Notes: a model not told the origin generated them from the sequence alone. A stretch of 64,000 nucleotides of DNA from Gammaproteobacteria bacterium (GCA_016191285.1 JACPPA010000026.1:1-64000); one strand, 5' to 3'; counted from the stretch's first letter, positions 1 through 9,499 are shown. Made by a program: numbers and translations.

Positions 1-116
1 GAACAGTAGCACTGACATCAGAATTGCGGGCGCATAGACCGGCCGTTGAGGAGAAGAAAATTGAAGGGGTGGAGACTCCGAGTCCCACTCGCCTACTTGA
101 CACGAGACGGCTAATG

Positions 117-175
117 GGTGACCCCTTGAACCCCTTGAACCCTTGAACCTGCCTCTGACCCCTTGAACCTGGCTC
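117..175. repeat. short tandem repeat, unit CCCCTTGAA(C)
   Basis: Three adjoining copies of the 8-10 base unit CCCCTTGAAC, then a fourth after a short interruption that includes CTGCCTCTGA. No open reading frame here is believable on either strand. The rest of 1-344 holds no recognisable gene; the only other structure is a small G/C-rich inverted repeat near 282-300. Confidence 0.6.
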
Positions 176-344
176 GGTCTTGCTGGTGAGCGCCGGTCTC
201 ATAGGGCTCATTGGCGCCAAGCGGAGCCAGCGGTGAGGGGCTTCGGTTATTTGAAGGATTGGGTGATTTCGAGGGGGAGCAGGGGCGCCTTCCCCCTGCA
301 CCGTTCCACGCGGCGCATTCATCCATCCCGCAGGGAGCCCGCGC

Positions 345-483
345 ATGGCGCGTTACGAACGAACATTTGCCCATTTGCAAGCAGGCCCTGGAGGTGGCGG
401 TGCACTTCGAGAAGGTGGTCGCCGGGTTCTCCCGCTACCACAAGTACACACTCGGCACCGAAATGCGTAAAACGAGGCGATAA
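345..483 (+). pseudogene. Avd-like four-helix-bundle protein, frameshifted 5' fragment
   Basis: The ATG at 345 sits about eight bases after AGGGAG and starts MARYE. A tandem GAAC duplication (357-360 and 361-364) then breaks the frame. Removing one copy gives MARYEHLPICKQALEVAV and, further on, GFSRYHKYTLGTEMR, the hallmark of the Avd-like four-helix-bundle family. That family includes accessory proteins of diversity-generating retroelements and proteins encoded by 23S rRNA intervening sequences. The repaired frame stops at 483 after about 45 codons, whereas the family usually exceeds 100 residues, so the 3' half is missing or unrecognisable. No reverse transcriptase or template/variable repeat pair was seen nearby. 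Family assignment rests on the C-terminal motif and is fairly secure; retroelement origin is inference. Confidence 0.6.
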
Positions 484-634
484 CCGCGCGAGTATTCACC
501 GCCCGATTTGAAAGTTCGATTACACGGACCCCCGGCGGTTATCCTTCTTGTATGCTCGAACATCCGCGCAAAGGCGCTGCACACTAACTCCCCGCCGGCG
601 TGCAAAACCGCAGTTGGGTGGGCATAGTGTCCGG

Positions 635-2389
635 ATGTTTGAAGCTACCAAGGGCCTCGGCAGCTATCGCCGCTTACTCGCGGCCGTTCAGCCGTATCGC
701 CCGATATTTCTCGGATCGTTGCTCGGCATGGTGGCCTTGGCCTCCACCGAATGGGTCTTGCCGGCGTTGTTGCGACACCTGGTCGACGATGAATTCGGCA
801 AGGATCTCGGCCGTTATTTCTTGTTACTGCCGGTGGTGCTGATCGTGCTGTTTTTCACGCGCGGGTTGATGAGTTATGTCGCCAACGTCGGATTGAATGC
901 GCTGGCGAATCGCGTGGTGATGGACCTGCGGGCCGCGATGTTCCGCACCTTGGTCGCGCTGCCGACGCGGTTCTTCGACCAACGCACGGCGGGCGAGGTG
1001 ATTTCCAAGTTCACCTTCGACGTAACCCAGATGACCCAGGCCGCGACGAATTGTCTGACGGTGCTCGTGAAAGATTCGTTCATCATCGTGGCTTTGATCG
1101 CGTACCTCGTCTATATCAACGGCCGCTTGGCGGTGTTTCTGCTCCTCGTCGCGCCGCCGACCGCCTGGATCATCAGTAAGGTTTCGCGGCGGATGCGCCA
1201 ATTGAGCCATCGCCTGCAAGGTTCAATGGGTGCGATCAACGCCGTGATCGAGGAAGCCATTGGCGGCCATCGCGATATCAAGATCTTCGGCGGTCAGGAC
1301 TATGAGATTGGCCGTTTTGAGCGCGCGATTAACGCCGCGCGTAAATTCACGATGAAAGTCGTCAGCACCAATGCGGCCACCGAGCCCCTGGTGCAAGCCT
1401 GTATCGCGTTGGGCGTCGGCTTGATGGTGATGCTGGCGCTGCGCGAAGCGGCGCGTGGCAGTATCACCCGCGGGGACTTCGTGTCGTTTGTCACGGCCAC
1501 TGCGATGTTGCTGCCGCCGATTAAACGCCTGACCAACATGAATGAGAACCTGCAACGCGGACTCGCGGCGGCCGACAGTGTGTTCGCGCTGATCGATGAA
1601 CCGATTGAGCGAACCGAAGGTAAGGCGCCGCTGGCTGCGATACGCGGCGCGCTCGAATTTCGCGGCGTGCACGCGGGCTATCGCGATTCGCCGGTGTTGT
1701 CCGAGATTAATCTCAGCATCAATGCCGGCGAAGCGATCGCGTTTGTCGGGCCCTCCGGCGGCGGCAAGACCAGTCTGGTGAATTTGATCCCACGGTTTTA
1801 TGAACCGACTGAAGGCGAGATCCTGCTCGATGGTCAACCTATCGCGGCATGCGATTTACGCGCGTTACGCGCGCAAATCGCCTATGTCGGACAACACGTG
1901 GTGCTGTTCAACGACACCATCTATCACAACATCGCATATGGCGCGCTCCGCGCTCTCCCGCATGCGCAAGTCCTGGCCGCGGCCGATGCCGCATTCGTCA
2001 CCGAATTTGTGGCACCCTTGCCGCAGGGTTTCGACACCGAAATTGGCGATAAGGGCCTGCGCTTGTCGGGTGGCCAGCGGCAGCGCCTGGCGCTGGCGCG
2101 CGCCATCTTGAAAGATGCGCCGATTCTGATCTTGGACGAAGCGACCTCCGCGCTCGACGCCGAATCCGAACGCCGCGTGCAAGACGCGCTGACCAAGCTC
2201 AGGCCAGGCCGCACCTGCCTCATCATCGCCCATCGCCTGGCGACGATTGAAGGCGTTGACCGGGTAGTCGTCATCGAGGATGGCCGCATCCTCGAACAAG
2301 GCACGCATGGCGCGTTGCTGAAACGCGGCGGCCTCTATGCCAAGCTGCACGCACTGCAGTACGAAAGCGCCGAGCGCGCGGATTTTTAA
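635..2389 (+). CDS. msbA: lipid A export ABC transporter, ATP-binding/permease protein MsbA
   Basis: A 584-residue half-transporter with an N-terminal six-helix membrane domain (about residues 20-310) and a C-terminal ATPase domain. Walker A is GPSGGGKT (372-379), the signature LSGGQ (477-481), Walker B ILILDE (497-502) and the switch histidine H533. MsbA homodimers flip core-lipid A across the inner membrane. The frame is open back to 548, but the stretch before 635 is arginine-rich and unlike the family, whereas starting at MFEATKGLGSYRRLL gives the usual length of about 580. It is convergent with hisH across a REP pair. Other type-I exporters of this fold are possible, but length and domain order fit MsbA. 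Confidence 0.88.
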   Translation: MFEATKGLGSYRRLLAAVQPYRPIFLGSLLGMVALASTEWVLPALLRHLVDDEFGKDLGRYFLLLPVVLIVLFFTRGLMSYVANVGLNALANRVVMDLRAAMFRTLVALPTRFFDQRTAGEVISKFTFDVTQMTQAATNCLTVLVKDSFIIVALIAYLVYINGRLAVFLLLVAPPTAWIISKVSRRMRQLSHRLQGSMGAINAVIEEAIGGHRDIKIFGGQDYEIGRFERAINAARKFTMKVVSTNAATEPLVQACIALGVGLMVMLALREAARGSITRGDFVSFVTATAMLLPPIKRLTNMNENLQRGLAAADSVFALIDEPIERTEGKAPLAAIRGALEFRGVHAGYRDSPVLSEINLSINAGEAIAFVGPSGGGKTSLVNLIPRFYEPTEGEILLDGQPIAACDLRALRAQIAYVGQHVVLFNDTIYHNIAYGALRALPHAQVLAAADAAFVTEFVAPLPQGFDTEIGDKGLRLSGGQRQRLALARAILKDAPILILDEATSALDAESERRVQDALTKLRPGRTCLIIAHRLATIEGVDRVVVIEDGRILEQGTHGALLKRGGLYAKLHALQYESAERADF

Positions 2390-2411
2390 AGTGGGTTGGT
2401 CCGGCGAAAAC

Positions 2412-2500
2412 GAAGATTCGCGAATAAATTCGCTCCCACAGAGAAGCTCCGACGCAAGAAACTTCACCCGTGGGAGCCGCTTTAGCGGCGAATCTTCATC
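2412..2500. repeat. REP palindrome pair between msbA and hisH
   Basis: Two inverted REP copies: one on the minus strand at 2412-2440 (arm with GCGAATTTATTCGC) and one on the plus strand at 2470-2500 beginning GTGGGAGCCGCTTTAGC. They face each other between two convergent stop codons. A bidirectional mRNA end or stabiliser is a plausible role (inference). Confidence 0.8.
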
Positions 2501-2524
2501 AGTCGACGCGAAGAGTAACGACGA

Positions 2525-3175
2525 CTATTCGCCGCCCTCCCACGCCAAAAAATTCCTGAGCAGCTGCAATCCCGCTGTCGCACTCTTCTCCGGATGGAAC
2601 TGCGTCGCGAACACGTTGCCGCTGGCCATCGCCGAGACAAAACGGTCGATATAGTCGGTATAACCCATCACCAGGTCGGCCGCTTGGGGCGCCACGTAAT
2701 AGCTATGGACGAAATAAAAGCGTGTGCCGCTCGGAATGCCGGCAGTGACCGGATGCGCTTTGGCCCACCGGACTTCATTCCACCCCATATGCGGAATCTT
2801 GCGTGGCGTGCCGTCCGGTGCGGGTCCGGCGTCGGCGCGAAAGCGTTGAACTTTCCCCGCATACACCCCGAGGCAGGGTGTACCGCCATCTTCGTCGCTC
2901 AACTCCATTAACGACTGCAGACCAAGACAGATGCCAAAAAACGGCCGCGTGCGCAGACACTCGCGCAAGGTGGCGATTAGATCGCGTTCGCGCAAGCGGG
3001 CCATGCAATCGCCAATGGCGCCTTGGCCCGGGAACACCACGCGATCCGCGTTTAATAAATCCGCCGCCTCGGCGGTAACTTGCACGGTATGGCGTCCCTC
3101 CGCCGCCACTTCCACCGCCTTCGCGACCGAGCGCAGATTGCTGCCGCCGTAGTCGACCACCGCGACCCGTTGCAT
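2525..3175 (-). CDS. hisH: imidazole glycerol phosphate synthase, glutaminase subunit HisH
   Basis: A 216-residue class-I glutamine amidotransferase that supplies ammonia to HisF in histidine biosynthesis. The nucleophile is C83 in GICLGLQ and the His/Glu pair is H194 and E196 in TQFHPEKS; the glycine-rich oxyanion segment is FPGQGAIGD (48-56). Length is normal. It starts 8 bases after hisB, so the two are surely co-transcribed. The partner genes hisA and hisF, which usually follow in gammaproteobacteria, are absent: msbA lies immediately beyond in the opposite direction. The histidine genes are therefore split in this genome. Confidence 0.93.
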   Translation of the reverse strand: MQRVAVVDYGGSNLRSVAKAVEVAAEGRHTVQVTAEAADLLNADRVVFPGQGAIGDCMARLRERDLIATLRECLRTRPFFGICLGLQSLMELSDEDGGTPCLGVYAGKVQRFRADAGPAPDGTPRKIPHMGWNEVRWAKAHPVTAGIPSGTRFYFVHSYYVAPQAADLVMGYTDYIDRFVSAMASGNVFATQFHPEKSATAGLQLLRNFLAWEGGE

Positions 3176-3183
3176 ACCCGCTC

Positions 3184-3777
3184 CTAGAGCGAACCCTTGG
3201 TCGATGGCACCGCGCCGCCGAGGCGCGTATCAACCTCGCAGGCCATGCGCAGCGCGCGGCCGAACGCCTTGAAAATCGTCTCGATGATATGGTGCGCATT
3301 GCGGCCGCGCAGGGCGTCGATATGCACGGTGATATGCGCGTGATTGATGAGTCCTTGAAAGAACTCATAGAACAGATCGACATCGAATTCGCCGATCCGC
3401 GCGCGCGGGAATTGCACGTGATAATCGAGTCCCGGCCGACCGGAGAGATCGATCACCACCCGCGACAAAGCTTCGTCGAGCGGGACATAGGCGTGGCCAT
3501 AGCGACGCAACCCCGTTTTATCACCCCAGGCCTGAGCCAAGGCTTGGCCGAGCGTGATACCGATATCCTCGACCGTGTGGTGGGCGTCGATCTGTAAATC
3601 GCCGGTGGCTTTGACGCCAATATCGATCAAGCCATGCCGACAGACCTGATCTAACATGTGCTCCAGGAACGGCAGTCCGGTGCTGAATTCACCGACACCG
3701 CTGCCATCGAGGTTAACCGCGACGGTGATCTGCGTCTCGTTGGTGTTCCGCTCAACGCGGGCGCGACGTTCGCTCAT
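3184..3777 (-). CDS. hisB: imidazoleglycerol-phosphate dehydratase HisB
   Basis: A 197-residue monofunctional dehydratase that converts imidazoleglycerol phosphate to imidazoleacetol phosphate. The manganese-binding repeats are visible: [21 protein letters not shown], and later [17 protein letters not shown]. The N-terminal phosphatase domain of the enterobacterial HisB fusion is absent. First gene of hisB-hisH, divergent from hemF across about 90 bases. No convincing Shine-Dalgarno sequence precedes the ATG; the AGGAG in this gap lies on the plus strand. Confidence 0.93.
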   Translation of the reverse strand: MSERRARVERNTNETQITVAVNLDGSGVGEFSTGLPFLEHMLDQVCRHGLIDIGVKATGDLQIDAHHTVEDIGITLGQALAQAWGDKTGLRRYGHAYVPLDEALSRVVIDLSGRPGLDYHVQFPRARIGEFDVDLFYEFFQGLINHAHITVHIDALRGRNAHHIIETIFKAFGRALRMACEVDTRLGGAVPSTKGSL

Positions 3778-3810
3778 GATGATGTGAGGAGTTGAATTGA
3801 GTTACGTTAA

Positions 3811-4782
<972 letters not shown>

Positions 4783-4805
4783 TGTTGCAAGGAGGGATGC
4801 CTACC

Positions 4806-5465
4806 ATGGATTTCAACGAGATCGCGCGCCGCCTTGCCGTCGTGGAGACTACCCATCTAGCCGATGCCGACAAAGGTATTCGCGTCATGGACGCCGGGCT
4901 AAAGCCGCTGCGCCTAGGATTGAAACTCATCGGGCGCGCGTTCACCGTGCGCTGCCGCGAAGATTTCCTGACGGTGATGGTCGGCCTGGCGCGCGCCGCT
5001 CCCGGCGATGTGCTCGTGGTGGATACGTGCGGCAGCCGGCGCGCGATCCTTGGCGAACTTTTCACTTATGAAGCGAAGCGGCGAGGCCTGGCCGGCATCG
5101 TCGTCGATGGTCCGGTACGCGATACTGTCACCATTCGCACCATCGATTTGCCCGTGTATGCCCGCGGCGCGACCCCGCTCGCTGGCACCACGCAGCACCT
5201 TTTCGAGGTACAGGTGCCGGTGGGTTGCGGAGGCGTTACGGTCAATCCCGGCGATATTCTGTTTGGCGACGACGACGGCATCATCGTCGCGAGCAGCATC
5301 GAACTCGAAACCTTATTGCCGCTTGCCGAGCAGATCGAAGCCCGCGAACGCGTGGCCATCGCGCGGATGCAGCAGGGCGAAAGCTTGCTCTCGATGCTGA
5401 ACTTCGACGAACATCGAGCGAATTTGCAAGCGGGCCGGCCAAGCGCGCTGCGCTTTTTGCTCTGA
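4806..5465 (+). CDS. RraA/HMG-aldolase-like family protein
   Basis: A 219-residue protein of the RraA-like fold, which covers RNase E regulator RraA, 4-hydroxy-4-methyl-2-oxoglutarate aldolase and oxaloacetate decarboxylase. The active-site layout of the aldolases is present: GEL at 83-85 and GPVRD at 102-106, where R105 and D106 match the substrate-binding arginine and metal-binding aspartate. It is longer than RraA (about 160 residues), so a lyase is more likely than the RNase E inhibitor. The frame opens at a GTG at 4773 inside hemF, but AAGGAGG at 4789-4795 places the start at the ATG at 4806. The next gene encodes a methyltransferase; the substrate is unknown. Confidence 0.75.
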   Translation: MDFNEIARRLAVVETTHLADADKGIRVMDAGLKPLRLGLKLIGRAFTVRCREDFLTVMVGLARAAPGDVLVVDTCGSRRAILGELFTYEAKRRGLAGIVVDGPVRDTVTIRTIDLPVYARGATPLAGTTQHLFEVQVPVGCGGVTVNPGDILFGDDDGIIVASSIELETLLPLAEQIEARERVAIARMQQGESLLSMLNFDEHRANLQAGRPSALRFLL

Positions 5466-5512
5466 GAAGTCTTGGATGAGCTCGAATAATGTCCTGATCG
5501 ACGGAGGCTGCA

Positions 5513-6568
5513 ATGTCACTCGATATGGAAAAATTGAATGCGCTGGTCATGCGCATGATTGGCGATATCGGCGCGGCGGCGCAGGGCTCGCTGGTGTTGT
5601 TGGGCGATCGCCTCGGTCTATACCGCGCGCTAGCTACGCATGGTCCGCTGACGGCCACGGCCTTTGCGAGCCAACTCGGCATGCACGAGCGTTACATTCG
5701 TGAATGGCTGCACGCACAAACCGCTGCGCAATACATTGAATACGATGCTGCACACGAGACGTTTGCCATGAGCTCCGAGCAAGCGGCTGTATTCGCCGAT
5801 CCCGACAGTCCTGCGGCGCTCACTGGGGGCTATTGGGGGATCTCGTCGCTGTATCAAGACGAACCGAAAATCGCCGAGGCCTTCAAGACCGGCCAAGGCG
5901 TGCCGTGGAGCGCGCACAGTCCGTGTTTATTTTGTGGCACTGAAAAGTTTTTTGGTCCGGCTTACAAAGCGAATCTGATCGGCAGTTGGTTGCCCGCGTT
6001 GGACGGCATGGCCGCCAAGCTCGAACGTGGCGCCAAAGTGGCCGACGTCGGTTGCGGGCACGCGTTGTCCACACGCCTGATGGCGCAAGCCTTTCCGAAG
6101 TCACAATTTGTTGGTATCGACTATCACCAACCGTCGATCGATCACGCCCGCGACAATGCCCGCAAAGAGGGCCTGAAGAATATTTCGTTCGAGCAGGGAT
6201 CGGCGCAGGAATTCGCTGGCGATAATTACGACCTCATTACCTTTTTCGATTGTCTGCACGACATGGGCGATCCGAGCGGCGCCGCGCGTAATGTGCGCCA
6301 GCGATTAGCGCCGGATGGGATCTGGATGATCGTGGAGCCGATGGCGGGCGATACGTTGACGGAGAACCTTAACCCCATCGGCCGCGCATTTTTCGCGTTC
6401 TCGACCATGGTGTGTGTGCCGGCGTCGTTAAGCCAAACCGGTCGCGCGGGTCTAGGCGCCCAAGCGGGCGAGAAACGCCTGACGGAAGTGATCAAAGCGG
6501 GTGGATTTACGCGCGTGCGCCGCGCGACCGAGACGCCAACGAATATGATCTTGGAAGCGCGACCGTAA
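5513..6568 (+). CDS. class I SAM-dependent methyltransferase with winged-helix N-terminus
   Basis: A 351-residue protein. Residues 25-100 resemble the winged-helix dimerisation domain of O-methyltransferases. A Rossmann methyltransferase domain follows, with the SAM motif VADVGCGHA (176-184), the acidic strand end GID (201-203) and ITFFDCLHDMGDP as the later catalytic region. GGAGG lies 5 bases before the ATG. A REP pair follows the stop codon. It probably forms an operon with hemF and the RraA-like gene. The substrate cannot be told; small-molecule O- or C-methylation is the best guess. Confidence 0.75.
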   Translation: MSLDMEKLNALVMRMIGDIGAAAQGSLVLLGDRLGLYRALATHGPLTATAFASQLGMHERYIREWLHAQTAAQYIEYDAAHETFAMSSEQAAVFADPDSPAALTGGYWGISSLYQDEPKIAEAFKTGQGVPWSAHSPCLFCGTEKFFGPAYKANLIGSWLPALDGMAAKLERGAKVADVGCGHALSTRLMAQAFPKSQFVGIDYHQPSIDHARDNARKEGLKNISFEQGSAQEFAGDNYDLITFFDCLHDMGDPSGAARNVRQRLAPDGIWMIVEPMAGDTLTENLNPIGRAFFAFSTMVCVPASLSQTGRAGLGAQAGEKRLTEVIKAGGFTRVRRATETPTNMILEARP

Positions 6569-6611
6569 GTAACCACACCGAGAACTGAACTTGAAGCTAG
6601 TGTGCCGTCTT

Positions 6612-6682
6612 TTTGTGGGTGCGGCTTTAGCCGCAAATGGGGAAAGCCCCAAAGATTCGAAGCTCAAAGCGGCTCCCACAAA
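6612..6682. repeat. REP hairpin with one variant arm
   Basis: The left arm GTGGGTGCGGCTTTAGCCGC faces a right arm of variant type whose minus-strand reading is GTGGGAGCCGCTTTGAGCTT. Between them lies a small perfect hairpin, GGGGAAAGCCCC. It sits between two same-strand genes, so it may end or trim the upstream transcript. Confidence 0.75.
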
Positions 6683-6745
6683 GCGCTCAGCAGTCCGCGA
6701 ATTATGCACGGTTTATAGCTTCCAATAACGATCGTGGAGGGATAC

Positions 6746-7723
6746 ATGACTCACGCCATACGCATTCACGAGCCCGGTGGGCCAGAAGTACTGCGGTGGG
6801 AAGCCGTTGACGTGTCCGCCCCAGGTCCGGGTGAAGTCGCGCTCCGCCACACCGCCGTCGGCCTCAATTACATCGACGTCTACCATCGCACCGGGTTTTA
6901 CCCCACGCCAACGCCGTTCACGCCAGGTCTCGAAGCCGCTGGTGTAGTAATGGCCCTCGGCGCCAATATCACCAATCTGAAAGTGGGCGACCGCGTGGCC
7001 TATGCCACGGGTCCGGTCGGCGCGTATAGCGAAGCGCGGGTGATCGCCGCCGACCGCGTGGTGAAGATCCCGGAGGCGATCACCGACCACCAAGCCGCGG
7101 CGATGATGTTGCAAGGCATGACGGTCGAATATCTGGTTCGTCGCACGTATCAAATTAAACGCGGCGACACAGTGCTGGTGCACGCCGCCGCGGGCGGCGT
7201 CGGGCTCATCCTGTGTCAATGGGCAAAGCATTTGGGCGCGACGGTGATTGGCACCGTGAGTTCGGATGAAAAGGCGGCACTCGCGCGGGCTAACGGTTGC
7301 GATCAGCCCATCGTCTACACGCGCGAAGATTTTCAAGCGCGCGTGATGGAGATCACCAACGGCGCCAAGGTGCCGGTGGTTTACGATTCGGTGGGCCGCG
7401 ACACATTTAATAAATCGCTCGACTGTCTCGCCCCGATGGGCTTGCTCGCGCTGTTTGGTCAAGCCTCGGGCCCGGTTCCCCCGTTTGATCTCGGGCTGCT
7501 GGCGGCCAAGGGTTCGTTGTTTGTTACCCGCCCCACGCTCTTTTCCTACACCGCCAAACGCGCGGACTTGGAGGCGAGTGCCGCCGCACTATTCGACGTG
7601 GTGCAACGCGGCGTGGTGAAGATCTCGGTCAACCAAACGTATGCGCTCCACGACGCGGCCGAGGCGCACCGCGATCTCGAAGCACGACGCACGACAGGCT
7701 CGACCCTCTTCACCGTGAGTTGA
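6746..7723 (+). CDS. NADPH:quinone reductase, zeta-crystallin type
   Basis: A 325-residue medium-chain reductase. The N-terminal GroES-like half contains GLNYIDVYHRTGFYP, and the NADPH-binding Rossmann half contains VHAAAGGVGLILCQWAK. No structural or catalytic zinc cysteines are seen, as expected of the QOR group, which reduces quinones or enones. GTGGAGGG lies just before the ATG at 6746, which is preferred over the upstream GTG. The decarboxylase-like gene begins 9 bases after its stop, so they form a transcription unit. Confidence 0.88.
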   Translation: MTHAIRIHEPGGPEVLRWEAVDVSAPGPGEVALRHTAVGLNYIDVYHRTGFYPTPTPFTPGLEAAGVVMALGANITNLKVGDRVAYATGPVGAYSEARVIAADRVVKIPEAITDHQAAAMMLQGMTVEYLVRRTYQIKRGDTVLVHAAAGGVGLILCQWAKHLGATVIGTVSSDEKAALARANGCDQPIVYTREDFQARVMEITNGAKVPVVYDSVGRDTFNKSLDCLAPMGLLALFGQASGPVPPFDLGLLAAKGSLFVTRPTLFSYTAKRADLEASAAALFDVVQRGVVKISVNQTYALHDAAEAHRDLEARRTTGSTLFTVS

Positions 7724-7732
7724 GGCGGCATC

Positions 7733-8485
7733 GTGAGCGATCGAGGGTTTGACTATCCGGGCGGCGACATCGTGCTTGATGGACGGCCCCACGGCCAACC
7801 CTTTTTAAAGCCCCTGTACGGACCACCACCGTATCAATACACGAACGACACGGTGTTGATTGTGGTGTACGAGGCGCCTGAAGCCGCCATTCGTGAAGTG
7901 CTGCCGCGCGAACTCGAGCCCTTGCCAGGAAATTCGGTCGCGCTGTGTTTTTTTCTGTGCCCCGATGTCACCGGTATCGGGCCGCATAATTTCACGATGC
8001 CATGTATTCCCGTGCGCTATGGCGACTACGTCGCGCAATACGTGCCGTATCTCTATACCAGCACCGACGCGAGCCTTGCGTGTTATCGCGAAGGACAGGG
8101 CTGGCCGGCGGTGTTTGGGCAGACTGAACTGGTCCAGTCGAACGACAAGGTGAGCGCACGGGTCACGCGTAATGGACAGGAGGTGATCCGCGCCACGGCC
8201 GAGGTGGGCGGCGAACTCATCACCACCCTCGATTTTCTGCCGCTCATTCTGTATCGCGAATTTGCGAGCGTGGACGGGAAGGAAGCCGAGGCTGCATATT
8301 TGCTGACCTCAACGTCGCTGTTCACGGATCTCAAATTTCACGGCGGACGGGCGACGCTCGATTTTCCAAACCATGGTGATGATCCGATCGCACGTTTGTC
8401 ACCGCTCAAAATCACCGCCGCCGTCTACGGCACGATGGATGATCGCTATCCCGAAACCATACGGGTGTTAAAGCGCTTGAAGTAA
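7733..8485 (+). CDS. acetoacetate decarboxylase-fold protein lacking the Schiff-base lysine
   Basis: A 250-residue protein of the acetoacetate decarboxylase superfamily. Typical family segments are present, including an arginine/glutamate pair (REGQGWP, 119-125) before the catalytic position. Classical enzymes carry two lysines after that proline, one forming the Schiff base; here they are A126 and V127 (GWPAVFG). Simple acetoacetate decarboxylation by the known mechanism is therefore unlikely, and a hydratase, aldolase or other activity is possible. It starts at a GTG 9 bases after the quinone reductase. The alignment at the lysine site was made by eye. Confidence 0.72.
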   Translation: MSDRGFDYPGGDIVLDGRPHGQPFLKPLYGPPPYQYTNDTVLIVVYEAPEAAIREVLPRELEPLPGNSVALCFFLCPDVTGIGPHNFTMPCIPVRYGDYVAQYVPYLYTSTDASLACYREGQGWPAVFGQTELVQSNDKVSARVTRNGQEVIRATAEVGGELITTLDFLPLILYREFASVDGKEAEAAYLLTSTSLFTDLKFHGGRATLDFPNHGDDPIARLSPLKITAAVYGTMDDRYPETIRVLKRLK

Positions 8486-8539
8486 CCTTCAACGCCGGTG
8501 GATCATCGTGCAATCGATCCGATCGAAGAGGGGGTAGAC

Positions 8540-9391
8540 ATGGCGACAATTAAAGACTCGATTATTGTGGCGGCGGGTCTGCGCTCGCCCTGTCTTCAAG
8601 CCGGCGGCGAGGCTAGCGAAGCCGCTGTGTTCGTGCACGGGAATCCCGGCAGCAGTGAAGACTGGCGCGCGTTAGTGAGTCTGGTCGGCGATGTCGGCCG
8701 CGCGGTGGCGGCCGACATGCCGGGCTTCGGTCAAGCGGATAAACCCGCGACCTTCGATTACACGGTGCTGGGTTTTGCCCGGCATTTGGATGCGCTACTC
8801 GCCACTCTACACATTGAACGCGCGCATCTGGTGCTCCATGACTTTGGCGGACCCTGGGGCTTGGCGTGGGCCGCGCAGCATGCGGCGCGCGTAGCCAGCG
8901 TGACCTTGTTCAATATCGGCATTCTGCCGGGCTACACCTGGCACTATCTCGCGAAAATTTGGCGCACCCCCATCGTCGGCGAATTATTTCAACTCACCGC
9001 CACGCGCGGCGCCTTCCATCAGCTACTCAAACATGGTAATCCGCGCGGCCTGCCGCGCGCGTTTGTCGATCGCATGTTTGATAATTACGACGCTGGCACC
9101 AAACGCGCGATCTTGAAGCTCTATCGCGCAACCGATCCAAGTTCAATCGACGCCTTCACGGCCCAAGTAATCGCCGCGCTTAAACCGCGCGATATTCCCG
9201 CGCTGGTGATCTGGGGCGAGCGCGACCCCTATCTACCGAGCCGCTATGCCGAAATCCAGAAGCAAGCCTTCCCTCACGCCCGTATCATCAAACTCGCCGA
9301 CAGCGGCCATTTTCCGTTTGTTGATAATCCGGAAGCGGCGGCGGCCGAGGTGATTCCGTTTTTGCGGGAGCAGATGGGACGGGGGAAATAG
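8540..9391 (+). CDS. alpha/beta hydrolase, haloalkane dehalogenase/epoxide hydrolase type
   Basis: A 283-residue alpha/beta hydrolase. The oxyanion segment is HGNPGS (33-38). The nucleophile elbow reads LHDFGGPWG, so the nucleophile is D101 rather than serine, as in epoxide hydrolases and haloalkane dehalogenases. The acid is D229 (GERDPYL) and the base H257 (DSGHFPF). The frame opens at GTG 8498, but GAGGGGG before the ATG at 8540 decides the start. Third gene of the run with the quinone reductase and decarboxylase-like protein. The substrate is unknown. Confidence 0.82.
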   Translation: MATIKDSIIVAAGLRSPCLQAGGEASEAAVFVHGNPGSSEDWRALVSLVGDVGRAVAADMPGFGQADKPATFDYTVLGFARHLDALLATLHIERAHLVLHDFGGPWGLAWAAQHAARVASVTLFNIGILPGYTWHYLAKIWRTPIVGELFQLTATRGAFHQLLKHGNPRGLPRAFVDRMFDNYDAGTKRAILKLYRATDPSSIDAFTAQVIAALKPRDIPALVIWGERDPYLPSRYAEIQKQAFPHARIIKLADSGHFPFVDNPEAAAAEVIPFLREQMGRGK

Positions 9392-9499
9392 CGAGCGCTT
9401 ATTAAGATTCCTAGCAAGCATGCGACCGCGACGCCTCGCCTCCGCAGCTGAGGTAAGTTTTGTAATTCCGACATTTATGCGGTGATGACGACGATTCAT

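Noticed and set aside
1-634. A full diversity-generating retroelement
   Set aside because: No reverse transcriptase and no near-identical template/variable repeats were seen; only the Avd-like remnant remains.
1865-2467. 200-codon frame opposite msbA
   Set aside because: It is the antisense of the conserved ATPase domain; composition explains the open frame and the protein resembles nothing.
6713-7462. 249-codon minus-strand frame
   Set aside because: Antisense of the quinone reductase; histidine and arginine richness is typical of a shadow frame.
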